The translations under genes and the position numbers were made by a program. This document shows positions 49,582 through 59,501 of a stretch of DNA of 64,000 nt, one piece after another. Source of the stretch: Bremerella cremea (lineage in GTDB: Bacteria; Planctomycetota; Planctomycetia; Pirellulales; Pirellulaceae); contig NZ_QPEX01000024.1 in NCBI RefSeq assembly GCF_003335505.1, positions 426,537 to 490,536 on the forward strand. The letters run 5' to 3'. Under the pieces are notes generated by a model. It searched no databases. It was given only the letters and a program-made list of their open reading frames with translations, and was not told the origin of the DNA. The stretch's first letter is position 1; each line of letters begins with the position of its first letter.

Positions 49582-49645
49582 TTAATTCTCCAACCAATAC
49601 AACAGCGGCCATCGAACAATCCGCCCAAAACACTCTGAATAACAA

Positions 49646-51004
49646 TTACTGAGCTAGAGTGTCGGAAATTGTCGGAGAAGATGAGCTCGGCAATTGTATG
49701 CCGAACATCTCGCGAAAGGCTTGCTGGAAAACTCCTTCCGTATTGGAAACAGAAAAGGTGAAGCGATCGCCGAGACCGAAGAGCGTGGGACCGCGTACGA
49801 TCCCTAAGCCAATTCCACCTCCGTAAGTTACGGGAGCAATCCCGAGGTCATCGATGTAGACGCTCTTTCCAGATGTTGGCGTCCCTGACCAACGGATCAC
49901 GAGCTTAAAGTCGGAAGGAATAGAAGCGGGCATGGTCACAAAGAATGCGTTAGTGTCGAAGGCCGTTGGCAGACTTGCAGAAGCAATTTCGATCTTCTCC
50001 GTGCTGCCAGCCGTATATCCTGTCCCCTCAAACTGAATCAGAAACGTGCCCGAGCTAATTCCAGAGTCCGCCAAAATCTGGGCACTGACAAGGTAACGCT
50101 GCTTGCCAGTCAATGATGACGCACTGATCGACTGAGAGATCTCGATCGATGCTCCGCCAGTAGCCGTATATTTGAGTGACTTGAGACCATGAGAAACGTC
50201 TGCCAAATTCGTGTTCTCAAAAATCTCCGTCCCCGCGGACCCAGCGACGATATCCCAGCCATCAGGCACATTCGCGGTTGTAAAATCCTCGAAATCAGGA
50301 TTCGTGAGAATCGACTCCGTCGTGTCATGGATCTCGCGAACCGTTCCAATCTCGCCGGAGCCCTCCGGGCCCAATCCATATGGGCCAAGGGGATCGGGAT
50401 ATTCGCCTTTCCAGGAGAACTCTGCGGCCTCGTCCGCTTGGGTGCACTCCAAGGTCATTGATTCGCTGGGCAAAGCCAACTCAGTTTTTAAACCCGCATA
50501 GTCATACATCGACGGGTAAGTGATGCCTGACCGCGCCCCCGGTGAAGAGATACCGTCTAGGATGTCTGTCGTGAAGACCTTTCCATCTCCAATGTTGCCA
50601 CTGCCCGCAGAGACCGAACCGATCGAGACAGACGATTCTTGAATTGTCTGTGAGTCCGTCAGCATTTGCTGAAACACACACCTCAAGATTTCATTTTGAT
50701 CATTAGTTGCGGCATCGATTTGACGGAGCACCGATGCGGGATCTTGGAGGCGCTTTAGGGCGTAGCTCATTAACGTCCCTCGCTGATCGGCAACGCTTAC
50801 TTTCCAGCCTTCGAAATCGGAGGAAAGTCCCTGCACAGCGACGAACTGTGCGCCTGCATTCAAGGCGTCCAAGATTGCCTTGCGAACCGCATCGAGTCCT
50901 GTCGTTCCATCATTTGCTTCATCACTAAACTGGTTGAAGTACTTAACGTACTTCCCCAGATGAGTGAAAAGACCATTATTCGCACCAGTGTAGTCGAGTG
51001 ACAT
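49646..51004 (-). CDS. Large exported or structural-like protein (phage-tail/adhesin-like), unknown family
   Basis: Start at the ATG at 51004 (GGAG 9 bases upstream); a frame open to 51139 lacks support. 452 residues. The first 130 residues are helical (SLDYTGANNGLFTHLGKYVK, then DAVRKAILDALNAGAQFVAV and QRGTLMSYALKRLQDPASVL); the middle has SGITYPSMYDYAGLKTE; residues 230-400 resemble a carbohydrate-binding-module-like beta sandwich (GWDIVAGSAGTEIFENTNLA and SLKYTATGGASIEISQ). It heads the minus-strand surface cluster with 64 bases to the next gene. The style is of planctomycete prophage-like or appendage proteins; function unknown. Confidence 0.55.
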   Translation of the reverse strand: MSLDYTGANNGLFTHLGKYVKYFNQFSDEANDGTTGLDAVRKAILDALNAGAQFVAVQGLSSDFEGWKVSVADQRGTLMSYALKRLQDPASVLRQIDAATNDQNEILRCVFQQMLTDSQTIQESSVSIGSVSAGSGNIGDGKVFTTDILDGISSPGARSGITYPSMYDYAGLKTELALPSESMTLECTQADEAAEFSWKGEYPDPLGPYGLGPEGSGEIGTVREIHDTTESILTNPDFEDFTTANVPDGWDIVAGSAGTEIFENTNLADVSHGLKSLKYTATGGASIEISQSISASSLTGKQRYLVSAQILADSGISSGTFLIQFEGTGYTAGSTEKIEIASASLPTAFDTNAFFVTMPASIPSDFKLVIRWSGTPTSGKSVYIDDLGIAPVTYGGGIGLGIVRGPTLFGLGDRFTFSVSNTEGVFQQAFREMFGIQLPSSSSPTISDTLAQ

Positions 51005-51242
51005 CCTAGGAAACTCCGTAGAAAGGAAGAGACCAATCCAAGCCGCCAAGCGAGACCTGTTCAAGTCTGTAAGTGCGAAAACAAGAGAAAAATTTAGTTG
51101 AACGTCTGCTCGCCGATGGGCTAGTATATCTATAATCATTCGGGGGTCAACCGTTTTGCGGATTCTCTCTCCTCCATCTGGGCTGTTAGGGAATTATTAA
51201 GAGACTTCATCGGTATTCGGGCGTTGCATTGAAGGAATAGAC
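51005..51242. other. Divergent promoter region between the surface cluster and RHS array
   Basis: Short region with both neighbours pointing outward. No specific motif identified. Confidence 0.3.
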
Positions 51243-54200
51243 ATGGAAGGCAGTCAATCGGAACTAGTTACAACCTCCAGCCTCCGGCCTCGTCGGTTCG
51301 TTATTTCTCTGTCTGGCTCCTGTTGTGGTTGTGGAAAGGAACGGCAAGAAGACTCGCAGGGATCGGCCAGTACTACCGAAAACGAGCAAGCGAAAAAGGA
51401 TTGCAGCTATTTCAATGGCTACTACGAGGTGATCCAAGACAAGTCAGATCCAGATCACTATGTCCATGAGTTTTCGGGAGATGCACCGTTCAACGCGAAA
51501 ACATTGGAGTTTCGACTGAACAGCGATCCCAATCAGCCCAAGGAATGCATTCATGCATGCGCGTTCATTACCTTTGGTAATGATGACGAGGACAACCCGG
51601 TCGGTTCCGTGGGGTGGGGGACCGTTGTCAAATCCATTGACAAGCTTGGGGTGCTTCGACGGCGAAGCACCAACACGCTTTGCTGCTGGCCACTCAAGAT
51701 TCTTGTAAATCCGGTTCCGGTCCCCGACTATGTTACGCCCCAGCCAGAATGGATGCCGGGCAATCCCGATGATCTGAACCATGCACCTTTTTGGCCATCG
51801 CTTGATTTCGATTTGATGGAGGATAGTGACTACGCGCCCGTGCGGTATGCCAACGGGGAACTTCAGCTACGCATTAAAGACCTGAGCTCCGAAGCGTTTG
51901 GGGTTCCCTGGGGCCATACGCGAGTCTACAGCAACCGCCTTTCCAACAGCTATAACTACGGAAATGGCTTTAACTGGATGATTCACGAATGGCCAAGGCT
52001 GGTCAGGTTCAAATCGCCGACGGACGCATCCAAACCACCAGTCGGTGTAACCGCTGAGAAAAAGCGGACGGGATGCACGATTGCGCTCGTCAGAGGGACA
52101 CGAAACGCCCTTTGGTTTGACGAGATCGAGGAGAACGACGACAAGACAAGCTGGGAGCCTCGATTCAACGCGAAACATGTTCTTAAGGAAGATTCAGACG
52201 AGCACACCATCAAGCTTTATGCCCCCAACGGTCATGTGTGGGAATTCTATGATTTCACATGTCCCAACTCGCGAGAGTTTGAAAAGAAATCGAAGAAGGA
52301 CCGAGAGGCAATCGCTCCTGGGCATCTAAAGCAGCACGTCGGCCCTTATGGCCAAGATTCTCAAAAAATCAAGTTGGCCTACAAGAAGTGCCAATTGCAA
52401 ACAGCAACACGGTCGGCGTCCGACATCACAGAAACGTTTACCTATTCCTGGAAAGAAGGACATGTGGAAAACGTTACTCTGAGCCGAAAGGGAGGTGGAG
52501 GGCAAGGAAACGTTTCTCGTGTTAAATACACCTACTACGGCGATAAGGAAACACATGGAAACAAGGGCGACCTCAAGACGGCACGGGTCGAGTTTTGGGA
52601 CGGCGGCTGGAAGTCGCGAAAAGACACTCTTCAGTATTTCGCCTATTACACTTCAGCCAACTCAACGTACGCTCAAGGAATGCTGAAAGCAGTTGTCGGG
52701 CCAGAGAATTACTATCGGATGAGGCAAGTCGGTCGGGACCCATTGTCCGGCGGTCCCGAGATCGGTTTCAGTGATCTTTGGATCGAGTATTATGCCGATG
52801 ACATAATCACTACAACAAGTGGTGCGCGAACGACAAAACAATTGGTCAGACGCATTCAGACCATCGCTATGGATGGCGGAAAGAGAAAGCATTCGTATAC
52901 ATACGGTTTCAGCAGTGCCAAGGGAGTTTTCGACAAGTGGTTCTCAGAGGCACGAGAGCAACGGCCAGACTCCGGCTTCGTGAGAGTTTTCTCGAATGAA
53001 GGCGGAGAGACGCTCGTGCACAATTTGAGTGACGCACAAGACACTTGGACGCACATTCTTACTCGCTCGAGCTTTGGGCGAATGCGTAACATTTCCACGC
53101 CAAGCTCATCCTATTTTTTCGGATCTTCGGACAACGGGACAGTAAATGCGAGCAGTGCGTACAAAGGTAGAAACTATAGCTTTTTCAACGAAGGTGCCCT
53201 GGCATATTTGTCCGACCTGTTTGTGTCATCACAACCGGTAATTTCACTTGAAAGCTTCTCAGATACTGCCCCACAAGAAGAAACTTCGCCTACGCAGGCG
53301 ACGCAAAAGGAGAGCGTGAGGCTGCATCACTTTGAATATCAAACACGGGGCAGTGAGGAGGCGAGGATTGCCTATCTTCAGGGGGATACGAACCCCGAGT
53401 GTAATCTTGAATTCTCACGCACTTGGACGCCAGGAGGCCCTGCCGGACAAGACACTCTAGAAGTCAGGCTTCCACCTATTCCGCAAGTGGAGCATGGTGA
53501 TGGGACTTCGGCTTCAGTGGCCATGAGTTTCAACGCATTCGGCTTACCTACGGAAAGTCAAAATGAACGAGGTGTCGTCACAACAACGTTGTATTACGAT
53601 GAGTTGTCGATTCCCAAACAGATTCGAGTGAATTCACTGGAGGGAGAATCTCTTGTCACCGATATCACCGCTGATTCCCATGGCCGTGTTGTTAAAACCT
53701 ATGGGCCATGGCACCGTTCTGTCACAGACCCCAACGGCAGCAGGACGGAACGTGTTCGACGAGCGAACTGGGCAGTATTCGATGATGTTAACGGACTGGT
53801 CATTTCTTCCTCTGGATTCTGCCGTTCGGGAGGGAACGAACAGCTAATCAATCCGGTTTCTGTGTCTGAGCTCGACCGAGCTGGAAGAACTGTTCAACAG
53901 GTGAACGCCATTGTTCGGACCACAAATTCGCCAGGTGGGCTCAAAGCAAACGACGTGAATTCAGAGCGAACGTGGTGTCGCAAAGCCACACGCAGATTCA
54001 ATAACTCCAACCTGCTTGAGGAAGATCGTGTCTATTATGACATCCAAATGGGTCTGTCTTATGCGACACGATATACAAAGTACGACGCCATGTCCCGTTT
54101 AGAGGAATACGTTTCTCCAGACGGAACACGAATAAAAACGGTTTATGATGTCCGGGGCCTGCCCAAGCAGGTGTTAGTGGGTGTCGACGCGATAAGCGAG

Positions 54201-57200
54201 GTGGCCTCGTACTTCTACGACAATCAATCACCAACGCCCAATGGGGGTGGTGACGGTTCTTCTGGCAATGGAAACTTGACGACAGTTGTGCGACGTGTGA
54301 AAGGTGGCGATCGAGTCACGAAAATGGCTTATGATTGGCGCGATCAAGTCGTCAGCCGTAAGGTAATTGGAAAAGATGCACTCGTGAGTTTTGGATGGGA
54401 CGACGCCGGAAGAACAAACAAACTAGAAATCGACACAAAAGACTCAACGGCATGGCAAAGCGACTCGTCGACTTTCAAGCTGGAATCCGCAATGATTCCA
54501 CGATTCGACAGTCGGGGCCAAATTTATCAAAGAGCCTATATTCAGCGAAATCTCTTCGGCGGAGTCTCTGGTAACAATCCTGATCTGTTGATGACGGAAC
54601 AAATCTGGCGAGATCAGTCTGGAAATCCAACCAAGGTTCGCCCCGAAGGCAGCTTAGCCTATCAGGTTATGGAATATGATTCGCTTGGGCGTCAAACGTA
54701 CCGAAATCACGCATTTGGTGTCGGAGATAGTTTTCAGCAAGCCACCGGTGGAGGCACGGTTGTAAGCGCAGTCGTTACGGATTACGACTCGCTGGGACAG
54801 CCCACGCTTGTAACGGAAACAAGTAGAGCCATCAATGAAAAACAAAATCCGGGAAGCCTGGCGTCCGACAATCCAACTCGGAGTTCGTTTTCAGGGGTCT
54901 TTTTCGACCCACTTGGCCGTGTAGTCGCCACGGTGGACTATGGGACCACGTGGCCTCGTTCTAGCACGGCGATTCCGGTGTGTACCGATACAACACTTGT
55001 CACTCGATACTATTACAACGACAGAGGCGAACTGGAACGAGTCGTCAACCCTGAGTTTCAGAAGACCACGTTTGTCTATGATGATGCAGGCCGAGTCGTC
55101 TTGCAGAACGATAACAACGTCCGTGCAATTAGAAATCGCTTGCTACCTGATGGACGAATGGATGCGATTGAGGAGGTGGACCTTCGATTCGACCAAACCA
55201 AGAGATTGGCCAGCTATCTTTACGGACCGCAAAACGCCTCTCTCGATTGGGATATCCAGACGAATTCGCTCGTCGCTAAGGTTGTCGATTCCGATGGTTC
55301 GGCGAGAACGTTTGGATACAACCGTCAAGGCGAAGTCACCGCGACGCAGGATTCTCGTGGATGTAAGCACGTCTTCATGTACGACGTCTATGGTCGGCAA
55401 ACTGACGATATCGTGGAAGGTTTAGGTGAAAACGTCGATCCATCGACGCGACGTATTCATCGAGAATTTGACGACCTCGGGCGACTAATTTCGGTTGCGA
55501 CGTACGCAGGCGTTGACTTGGCACAAGGGCAAGAGATTACGAAGGTATCGCGCGGATATTCCTTTGCCGGGCAGGTCAACTGGGAAGAGACGCTTCTTAA
55601 CAGGGGTGATCGAAAGAGCGTGACAATAACCTACCTTGGAGATCAAATAGTCAATCAATCACAAGACCTAATCACGCAGGCCAGGGAAACCAATTCGCTT
55701 CGCCCGATTGGCCTTCAGTACCCAAGCAAAAGAAGTATTCGGCTTGCTTATGGCAGCCCGTATTCAAGTCATTGGCAGAACAACAGTGCAGACTATTGGC
55801 TCGGACGAGTTACTGCGATTCACAACCTAGGCAAGCAGTCCGGTGTTTCCAATGACGTAAACAACTACATCTATGCAGAAGCCTACGCAGACTACCGGTA
55901 CTGGGGAGTTGGAAACATCTTTCGAGTGAATCTCGCCGCTCGGAATCTGGACAATTTCACCATGGCGTATCGCGAGGGGATCGCCTTTGATCTAGGTAGT
56001 GGCAACACAAGCAAGCCATTCGCAGCGTTAGATGGGTTGGGACGACTAAGGAGACTTGATTGGAACTTGGTGAAGGCCAATAGCAATACGAGCCAAAGCC
56101 AAAAAAAGCTTCTTAGTATCGCGTCCAACTTTGATCGCGGTTCACGTTGCATCAGCCAGCAATTAAGGACCGCCTCGTCCCAAAGCTATTCCTCCAAGAC
56201 ATTTGGATACGATGACCTGAACCGTCTCGATTTCTACGAGAGAAAAAACGAAGGAAGTTCCGAATCGCCGCTTGTGACTCCCTCGAAACAATTATGGATC
56301 TTGGACGGCTCAGGCAACTGGTTGAACTGGGATGTCAGCGGAGATGCCAGCCTGCATCAAACACGTCAACATGGCCCAGGGGATCGCATTGCGGCAATTA
56401 GGAATCTTGCGAACGAAACCAAATGGACCCAACCAGGCTACGATGCCGCTGGGAATCTGACTCTGTCACCCTTTCCGCCAAGTCCAGAATACGAGCAGAC
56501 GATTCGTTACGACGCATGGAATCGCCCCGTTTCGGTGAGAACCCCCGTTTCGACGGGAGTCGATGATCGCCTCTGGATCGATATAAGCTACACCTACGAT
56601 GGATTGGGACGCATTCAGCGTGTCAAAAAACCGTTCGAAACTCGCCGCTTCAGTTACTCGCCAAGTTGGCAGCTACTGGAAGAAGAAGTTCTCTCGCTTG
56701 CGAATGGGGATTATCGTAACGAATATATCTGGGGAGTGCGTGGCCCCAACGACCTTATTTGCCGTGAAAGATACGACCTGAACGATGCACTGCAGGAACG
56801 TCAATACGCCTTGTCGGACGCGAACGGCAACATCCTGGGAGTGGTGTCGGATGGAGACGATGAGCTTGATCGCCTGATTACCTATGATCCCTACGGAAAC
56901 CCTGTGAACGAAGGCGATTTCCGGCAACTATTTGGTGGCTACTATTACGACTCGGACACAGGGCTCTACTTGGTCCGCAATCGAGTTTATCATCCAACGC
57001 TGGGCCGCTGGCTGACCAAAGATCCTTTGGGAATGGTGGATGGGCCGAACCTGTATGAGTACTGTGCGGGTGATCCAGTTAATAACGTTGATCCGAGTGG
57101 CGGATGGATTGAGTCTGCCTGGGATTTATTCTCATTGGGACTGGGAATCGCAAGCTACAGGCATAACTTGGCAGAAGGTAATTGGGGATTTGCGATTGCT

Positions 57201-57962
57201 GACGCAATTGGCATCACCGCGGATGCAGCTGCTTTGTTGCTTCCGATTGTGCCTGGAGGGGCAAGTGTCGCAATTCAGGGCGCACGAGTCAGGCAAGCAG
57301 CACGCTTTATTGACCGTTTCTCAGATGTCGTGAAGACGGCCGATTTTGGAGCCAATGCCTATCAGGCCTACGATGCATTCGAGCATGGCAACTATTGGGG
57401 GGCTGGGCTTGGAGCAGCGGGGCTAGGTATCAGGGCGGTTCAAGGGAGCTTTATCCTGCCGCGAAGGTACGCACAACTAAATGCGCGATGGGGAACAAGG
57501 GATTATCCAGGTGTCAATAACTATGATGACTGGGCATCGCTAGTTAGCACACGCGGTGGCCGCACGCAAGGATTTCAAATAACAAATGGGCGTTTTCTCG
57601 GTCCGAGGTATGCTCCTTCAATTAGGAATCTCGATCGACTAGGAACGATCGACTATTTAGACACAGCAGCTCACGAATCATTTCACGCGTTCATTTACAA
57701 GCACCTTCCTGGCATAGCGGACGCTTCAGAAGCAACATTGGGTCGCATTCCAATTGGGGCACCCATAAAATACCTGGAAGAAGCAGCTGCTTACGGCATT
57801 GGCAGCCTTCGGGTTGGCAGACTGCACGGTGTAATCTCGTCCCCGATCTTGCCGTTCTTGTCTGACTCCCTTAATGGCTACGAAAAACTCGTTGCCGCTC
57901 CATTTGCAATAGGGGGAATCACGCTTGGAGCCTGGAGTATTTATGACTACTTTGCTCGTTAG
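51243..57962 (+). CDS. RHS-repeat polymorphic toxin with HExxH (metallopeptidase-like) tip
   Basis: 2239 residues. The N-terminal 500 residues lack YD repeats and no signal peptide is clear. From about 700 on there are RHS/YD repeats (VVKTYGPWHR, YDxxGRLEEYV, LVSFGWDDAGRT and similar). The RHS core is at residues about 1887-1950: FRQLFGGYYYDSDTGLYLVR then NRVYHPTLGRWLTKDPLGMV and NLYEYCAGDPVNNVDPSG. The conserved core, which seals the RHS shell in known toxins, is followed by a 280-residue tip. The tip has TAAHESFHAFIYKH with HESFH as HExxH at about 2144-2148, and a Glu in KYLEEAAAYG as possible third metal ligand. It ends with a hydrophobic tail. A gene for a small membrane protein overlaps its 3' end by 20 bases, presumably the immunity protein. 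Confidence 0.9.
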   Translation: MEGSQSELVTTSSLRPRRFVISLSGSCCGCGKERQEDSQGSASTTENEQAKKDCSYFNGYYEVIQDKSDPDHYVHEFSGDAPFNAKTLEFRLNSDPNQPKECIHACAFITFGNDDEDNPVGSVGWGTVVKSIDKLGVLRRRSTNTLCCWPLKILVNPVPVPDYVTPQPEWMPGNPDDLNHAPFWPSLDFDLMEDSDYAPVRYANGELQLRIKDLSSEAFGVPWGHTRVYSNRLSNSYNYGNGFNWMIHEWPRLVRFKSPTDASKPPVGVTAEKKRTGCTIALVRGTRNALWFDEIEENDDKTSWEPRFNAKHVLKEDSDEHTIKLYAPNGHVWEFYDFTCPNSREFEKKSKKDREAIAPGHLKQHVGPYGQDSQKIKLAYKKCQLQTATRSASDITETFTYSWKEGHVENVTLSRKGGGGQGNVSRVKYTYYGDKETHGNKGDLKTARVEFWDGGWKSRKDTLQYFAYYTSANSTYAQGMLKAVVGPENYYRMRQVGRDPLSGGPEIGFSDLWIEYYADDIITTTSGARTTKQLVRRIQTIAMDGGKRKHSYTYGFSSAKGVFDKWFSEAREQRPDSGFVRVFSNEGGETLVHNLSDAQDTWTHILTRSSFGRMRNISTPSSSYFFGSSDNGTVNASSAYKGRNYSFFNEGALAYLSDLFVSSQPVISLESFSDTAPQEETSPTQATQKESVRLHHFEYQTRGSEEARIAYLQGDTNPECNLEFSRTWTPGGPAGQDTLEVRLPPIPQVEHGDGTSASVAMSFNAFGLPTESQNERGVVTTTLYYDELSIPKQIRVNSLEGESLVTDITADSHGRVVKTYGPWHRSVTDPNGSRTERVRRANWAVFDDVNGLVISSSGFCRSGGNEQLINPVSVSELDRAGRTVQQVNAIVRTTNSPGGLKANDVNSERTWCRKATRRFNNSNLLEEDRVYYDIQMGLSYATRYTKYDAMSRLEEYVSPDGTRIKTVYDVRGLPKQVLVGVDAISEVASYFYDNQSPTPNGGGDGSSGNGNLTTVVRRVKGGDRVTKMAYDWRDQVVSRKVIGKDALVSFGWDDAGRTNKLEIDTKDSTAWQSDSSTFKLESAMIPRFDSRGQIYQRAYIQRNLFGGVSGNNPDLLMTEQIWRDQSGNPTKVRPEGSLAYQVMEYDSLGRQTYRNHAFGVGDSFQQATGGGTVVSAVVTDYDSLGQPTLVTETSRAINEKQNPGSLASDNPTRSSFSGVFFDPLGRVVATVDYGTTWPRSSTAIPVCTDTTLVTRYYYNDRGELERVVNPEFQKTTFVYDDAGRVVLQNDNNVRAIRNRLLPDGRMDAIEEVDLRFDQTKRLASYLYGPQNASLDWDIQTNSLVAKVVDSDGSARTFGYNRQGEVTATQDSRGCKHVFMYDVYGRQTDDIVEGLGENVDPSTRRIHREFDDLGRLISVATYAGVDLAQGQEITKVSRGYSFAGQVNWEETLLNRGDRKSVTITYLGDQIVNQSQDLITQARETNSLRPIGLQYPSKRSIRLAYGSPYSSHWQNNSADYWLGRVTAIHNLGKQSGVSNDVNNYIYAEAYADYRYWGVGNIFRVNLAARNLDNFTMAYREGIAFDLGSGNTSKPFAALDGLGRLRRLDWNLVKANSNTSQSQKKLLSIASNFDRGSRCISQQLRTASSQSYSSKTFGYDDLNRLDFYERKNEGSSESPLVTPSKQLWILDGSGNWLNWDVSGDASLHQTRQHGPGDRIAAIRNLANETKWTQPGYDAAGNLTLSPFPPSPEYEQTIRYDAWNRPVSVRTPVSTGVDDRLWIDISYTYDGLGRIQRVKKPFETRRFSYSPSWQLLEEEVLSLANGDYRNEYIWGVRGPNDLICRERYDLNDALQERQYALSDANGNILGVVSDGDDELDRLITYDPYGNPVNEGDFRQLFGGYYYDSDTGLYLVRNRVYHPTLGRWLTKDPLGMVDGPNLYEYCAGDPVNNVDPSGGWIESAWDLFSLGLGIASYRHNLAEGNWGFAIADAIGITADAAALLLPIVPGGASVAIQGARVRQAARFIDRFSDVVKTADFGANAYQAYDAFEHGNYWGAGLGAAGLGIRAVQGSFILPRRYAQLNARWGTRDYPGVNNYDDWASLVSTRGGRTQGFQITNGRFLGPRYAPSIRNLDRLGTIDYLDTAAHESFHAFIYKHLPGIADASEATLGRIPIGAPIKYLEEAAAYGIGSLRVGRLHGVISSPILPFLSDSLNGYEKLVAAPFAIGGITLGAWSIYDYFAR

Positions 57963-58281
57963 CATTGTTATTGCAAGTTTGTGTCTAGTTATTGTGTGGG
58001 CAGGATGGAAATTGCAGCGATGTGAAACTGAAATGCGCTGGAAGGTGTTGCATGAAAAGCATCTGGTGGTCGATGCCTCGATGCTTGAGCGTCTGAAAAT
58101 AGAGCGAGTAATTATGGTGAACTTGGGGTTTGGAAAAGAAATCTGGCTACTCAAGGAAAAGGACTGTGATATTGATCACGCTACCCGAATTCTCCAGAAC
58201 GCCGTCGTGCTAAAACGCAATCAGACGCTTCCGAAGGAACTCGAACAAATCAAGGAAGTAATATCAATTCGATTCCGATAA
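57943..58281 (+). CDS. Candidate immunity protein 1 (single membrane anchor)
   Basis: 112 residues from the ATG at 57943 (GGAG about 7 bases upstream), overlapping the RHS stop by 20 bases. One N-terminal helix (MTTLLVSIVIASLCLVIVWAGW) is followed by a charged soluble domain (KIERVIMVNLGFGKEIWLLK). Position directly after a toxin tip is the standard immunity position. A membrane anchor would put protection at the inner membrane, so toxin 1 may act in the periplasm or at the membrane. Family not recognised. Confidence 0.65.
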   Translation: MTTLLVSIVIASLCLVIVWAGWKLQRCETEMRWKVLHEKHLVVDASMLERLKIERVIMVNLGFGKEIWLLKEKDCDIDHATRILQNAVVLKRNQTLPKELEQIKEVISIRFR

Positions 58282-58296
58282 AGCAGCGATGGAGCT

Positions 58297-59496
58297 GTGT
58301 TGGATTTTACAGGCATGTACGGTAGCGTCTCGAACGAAGGCGATTTCCGGCAACTATTTGGTGGCTACTATTACGACTCGGACACAGGTCTCTACCTGGT
58401 CCGCAATCGCGTCTACCACCCGAAACTAGGCCGCTGGCTCACCAAAGATCCCCTGGGCATGGTCGATGGGCCGAACCTGTACGAATACTGTGCGGGCGAT
58501 CCGGTGAATCTTATCGACCCGAGTGGTGAGGCGATTCCGTTGATCCTCTACGTCGGCGCATTTGCTATTGCTGCCGCCCACGGGTGGTCGCAAACGATCC
58601 TGGCAACAAATGGAGAGGCAAGTCTCGGCGAGCAAGCCCTCGGCACGGGTTTAGGGGCACTGGGTGGGTTTAACCCCTTTGGAGCCTATGGCAGCGCATT
58701 AGGGTCAATCGGTGGTTATTACGGTGGCGAAGCGACCGGGGCCTGGGATCCAAATCAAGGCTACCAATGGGGCGGATTGGCTGGGCTTTTCGTAGGAGAC
58801 ATTGGCGGTATCTTGCGTCGAGGCGCAGTTGCCGGTATTCCGCAAGCGGCCCGACAATTCGGCTGGCGAACGGTCCTCAGTAAACGGGCACGGAATGTGG
58901 CCCCGGAACTTCTCTCATTGGGCGGGGGGATTGCCGGAGCAACAATTGGCTCTCAACTGACTGACGACCCACTACTTGGCGCCAATCTTGGTATGATGGC
59001 AGGCGGCGCCCCAGGTGGCATTTGGAGGTTAGGGCGAACCATTCGGACGGCTCGTCTAGCAAATTTCCGTGTCAATTCCACTCGATTCTATAGCGTCTTG
59101 AGTGACAAAGCTGCTGCACGGCTAGCTGCTGGAGGTGAACCATGGCCAGCCCTCAGCGAGAGTGGTGCTAATCTGGGAGAAGGAATTTACCTTTGGGCCA
59201 GGAGGTGTGTGGCATTGCGATATTTGGCAAGAAAAGAGTCACGATTCGACTTCGACCCTAGTCGAGGAACCGCTATTCGTAGCTTCCGAATTAGAAACAG
59301 CCGACTTCAAAGTTTTTCGCGACTAGATCTGAGAGCAGTCGATGAAACGACTTTTCAGAGGTTCATCGATACTCACACAGCATATGTGGAAAATTTTGTT
59401 CCCCACGGAATGGAATATATCATCTACCCGCGGGGTATTGGCACAGAACACTTCTTCGACAAGAGTGTCTTTCAGTGGTTTACAATGAGGATGTAA
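58297..59496 (+). CDS. Displaced RHS tip 2: ADP-ribosyltransferase-like toxin fragment
   Basis: 399 residues starting at a GTG (or at the ATG at 58315). It begins in the RHS core (GDFRQLFGGYYYDSDTGLYL) and reads through PSGEAIPLILY into a Gly-rich helical linker (about 85-240) and a C-terminal domain of about 135 residues: RFYSVLSDKAAARLAAGG, ESGANLGEGIYLWARR, RAVDETTFQRFIDTH and PHGMEYIIYPRG. The Y-x-V-L-S...G-x-GIYLW...Y pattern resembles ADP-ribosyltransferase-fold toxins. This is a hypothesis. The N-terminal shell is absent, so this is an orphan tip that becomes functional only by recombining with the full RHS gene. Confidence 0.75.
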   Translation: MLDFTGMYGSVSNEGDFRQLFGGYYYDSDTGLYLVRNRVYHPKLGRWLTKDPLGMVDGPNLYEYCAGDPVNLIDPSGEAIPLILYVGAFAIAAAHGWSQTILATNGEASLGEQALGTGLGALGGFNPFGAYGSALGSIGGYYGGEATGAWDPNQGYQWGGLAGLFVGDIGGILRRGAVAGIPQAARQFGWRTVLSKRARNVAPELLSLGGGIAGATIGSQLTDDPLLGANLGMMAGGAPGGIWRLGRTIRTARLANFRVNSTRFYSVLSDKAAARLAAGGEPWPALSESGANLGEGIYLWARRCVALRYLARKESRFDFDPSRGTAIRSFRIRNSRLQSFSRLDLRAVDETTFQRFIDTHTAYVENFVPHGMEYIIYPRGIGTEHFFDKSVFQWFTMRM

Positions 59497-59501
59497 CATA
59501 A

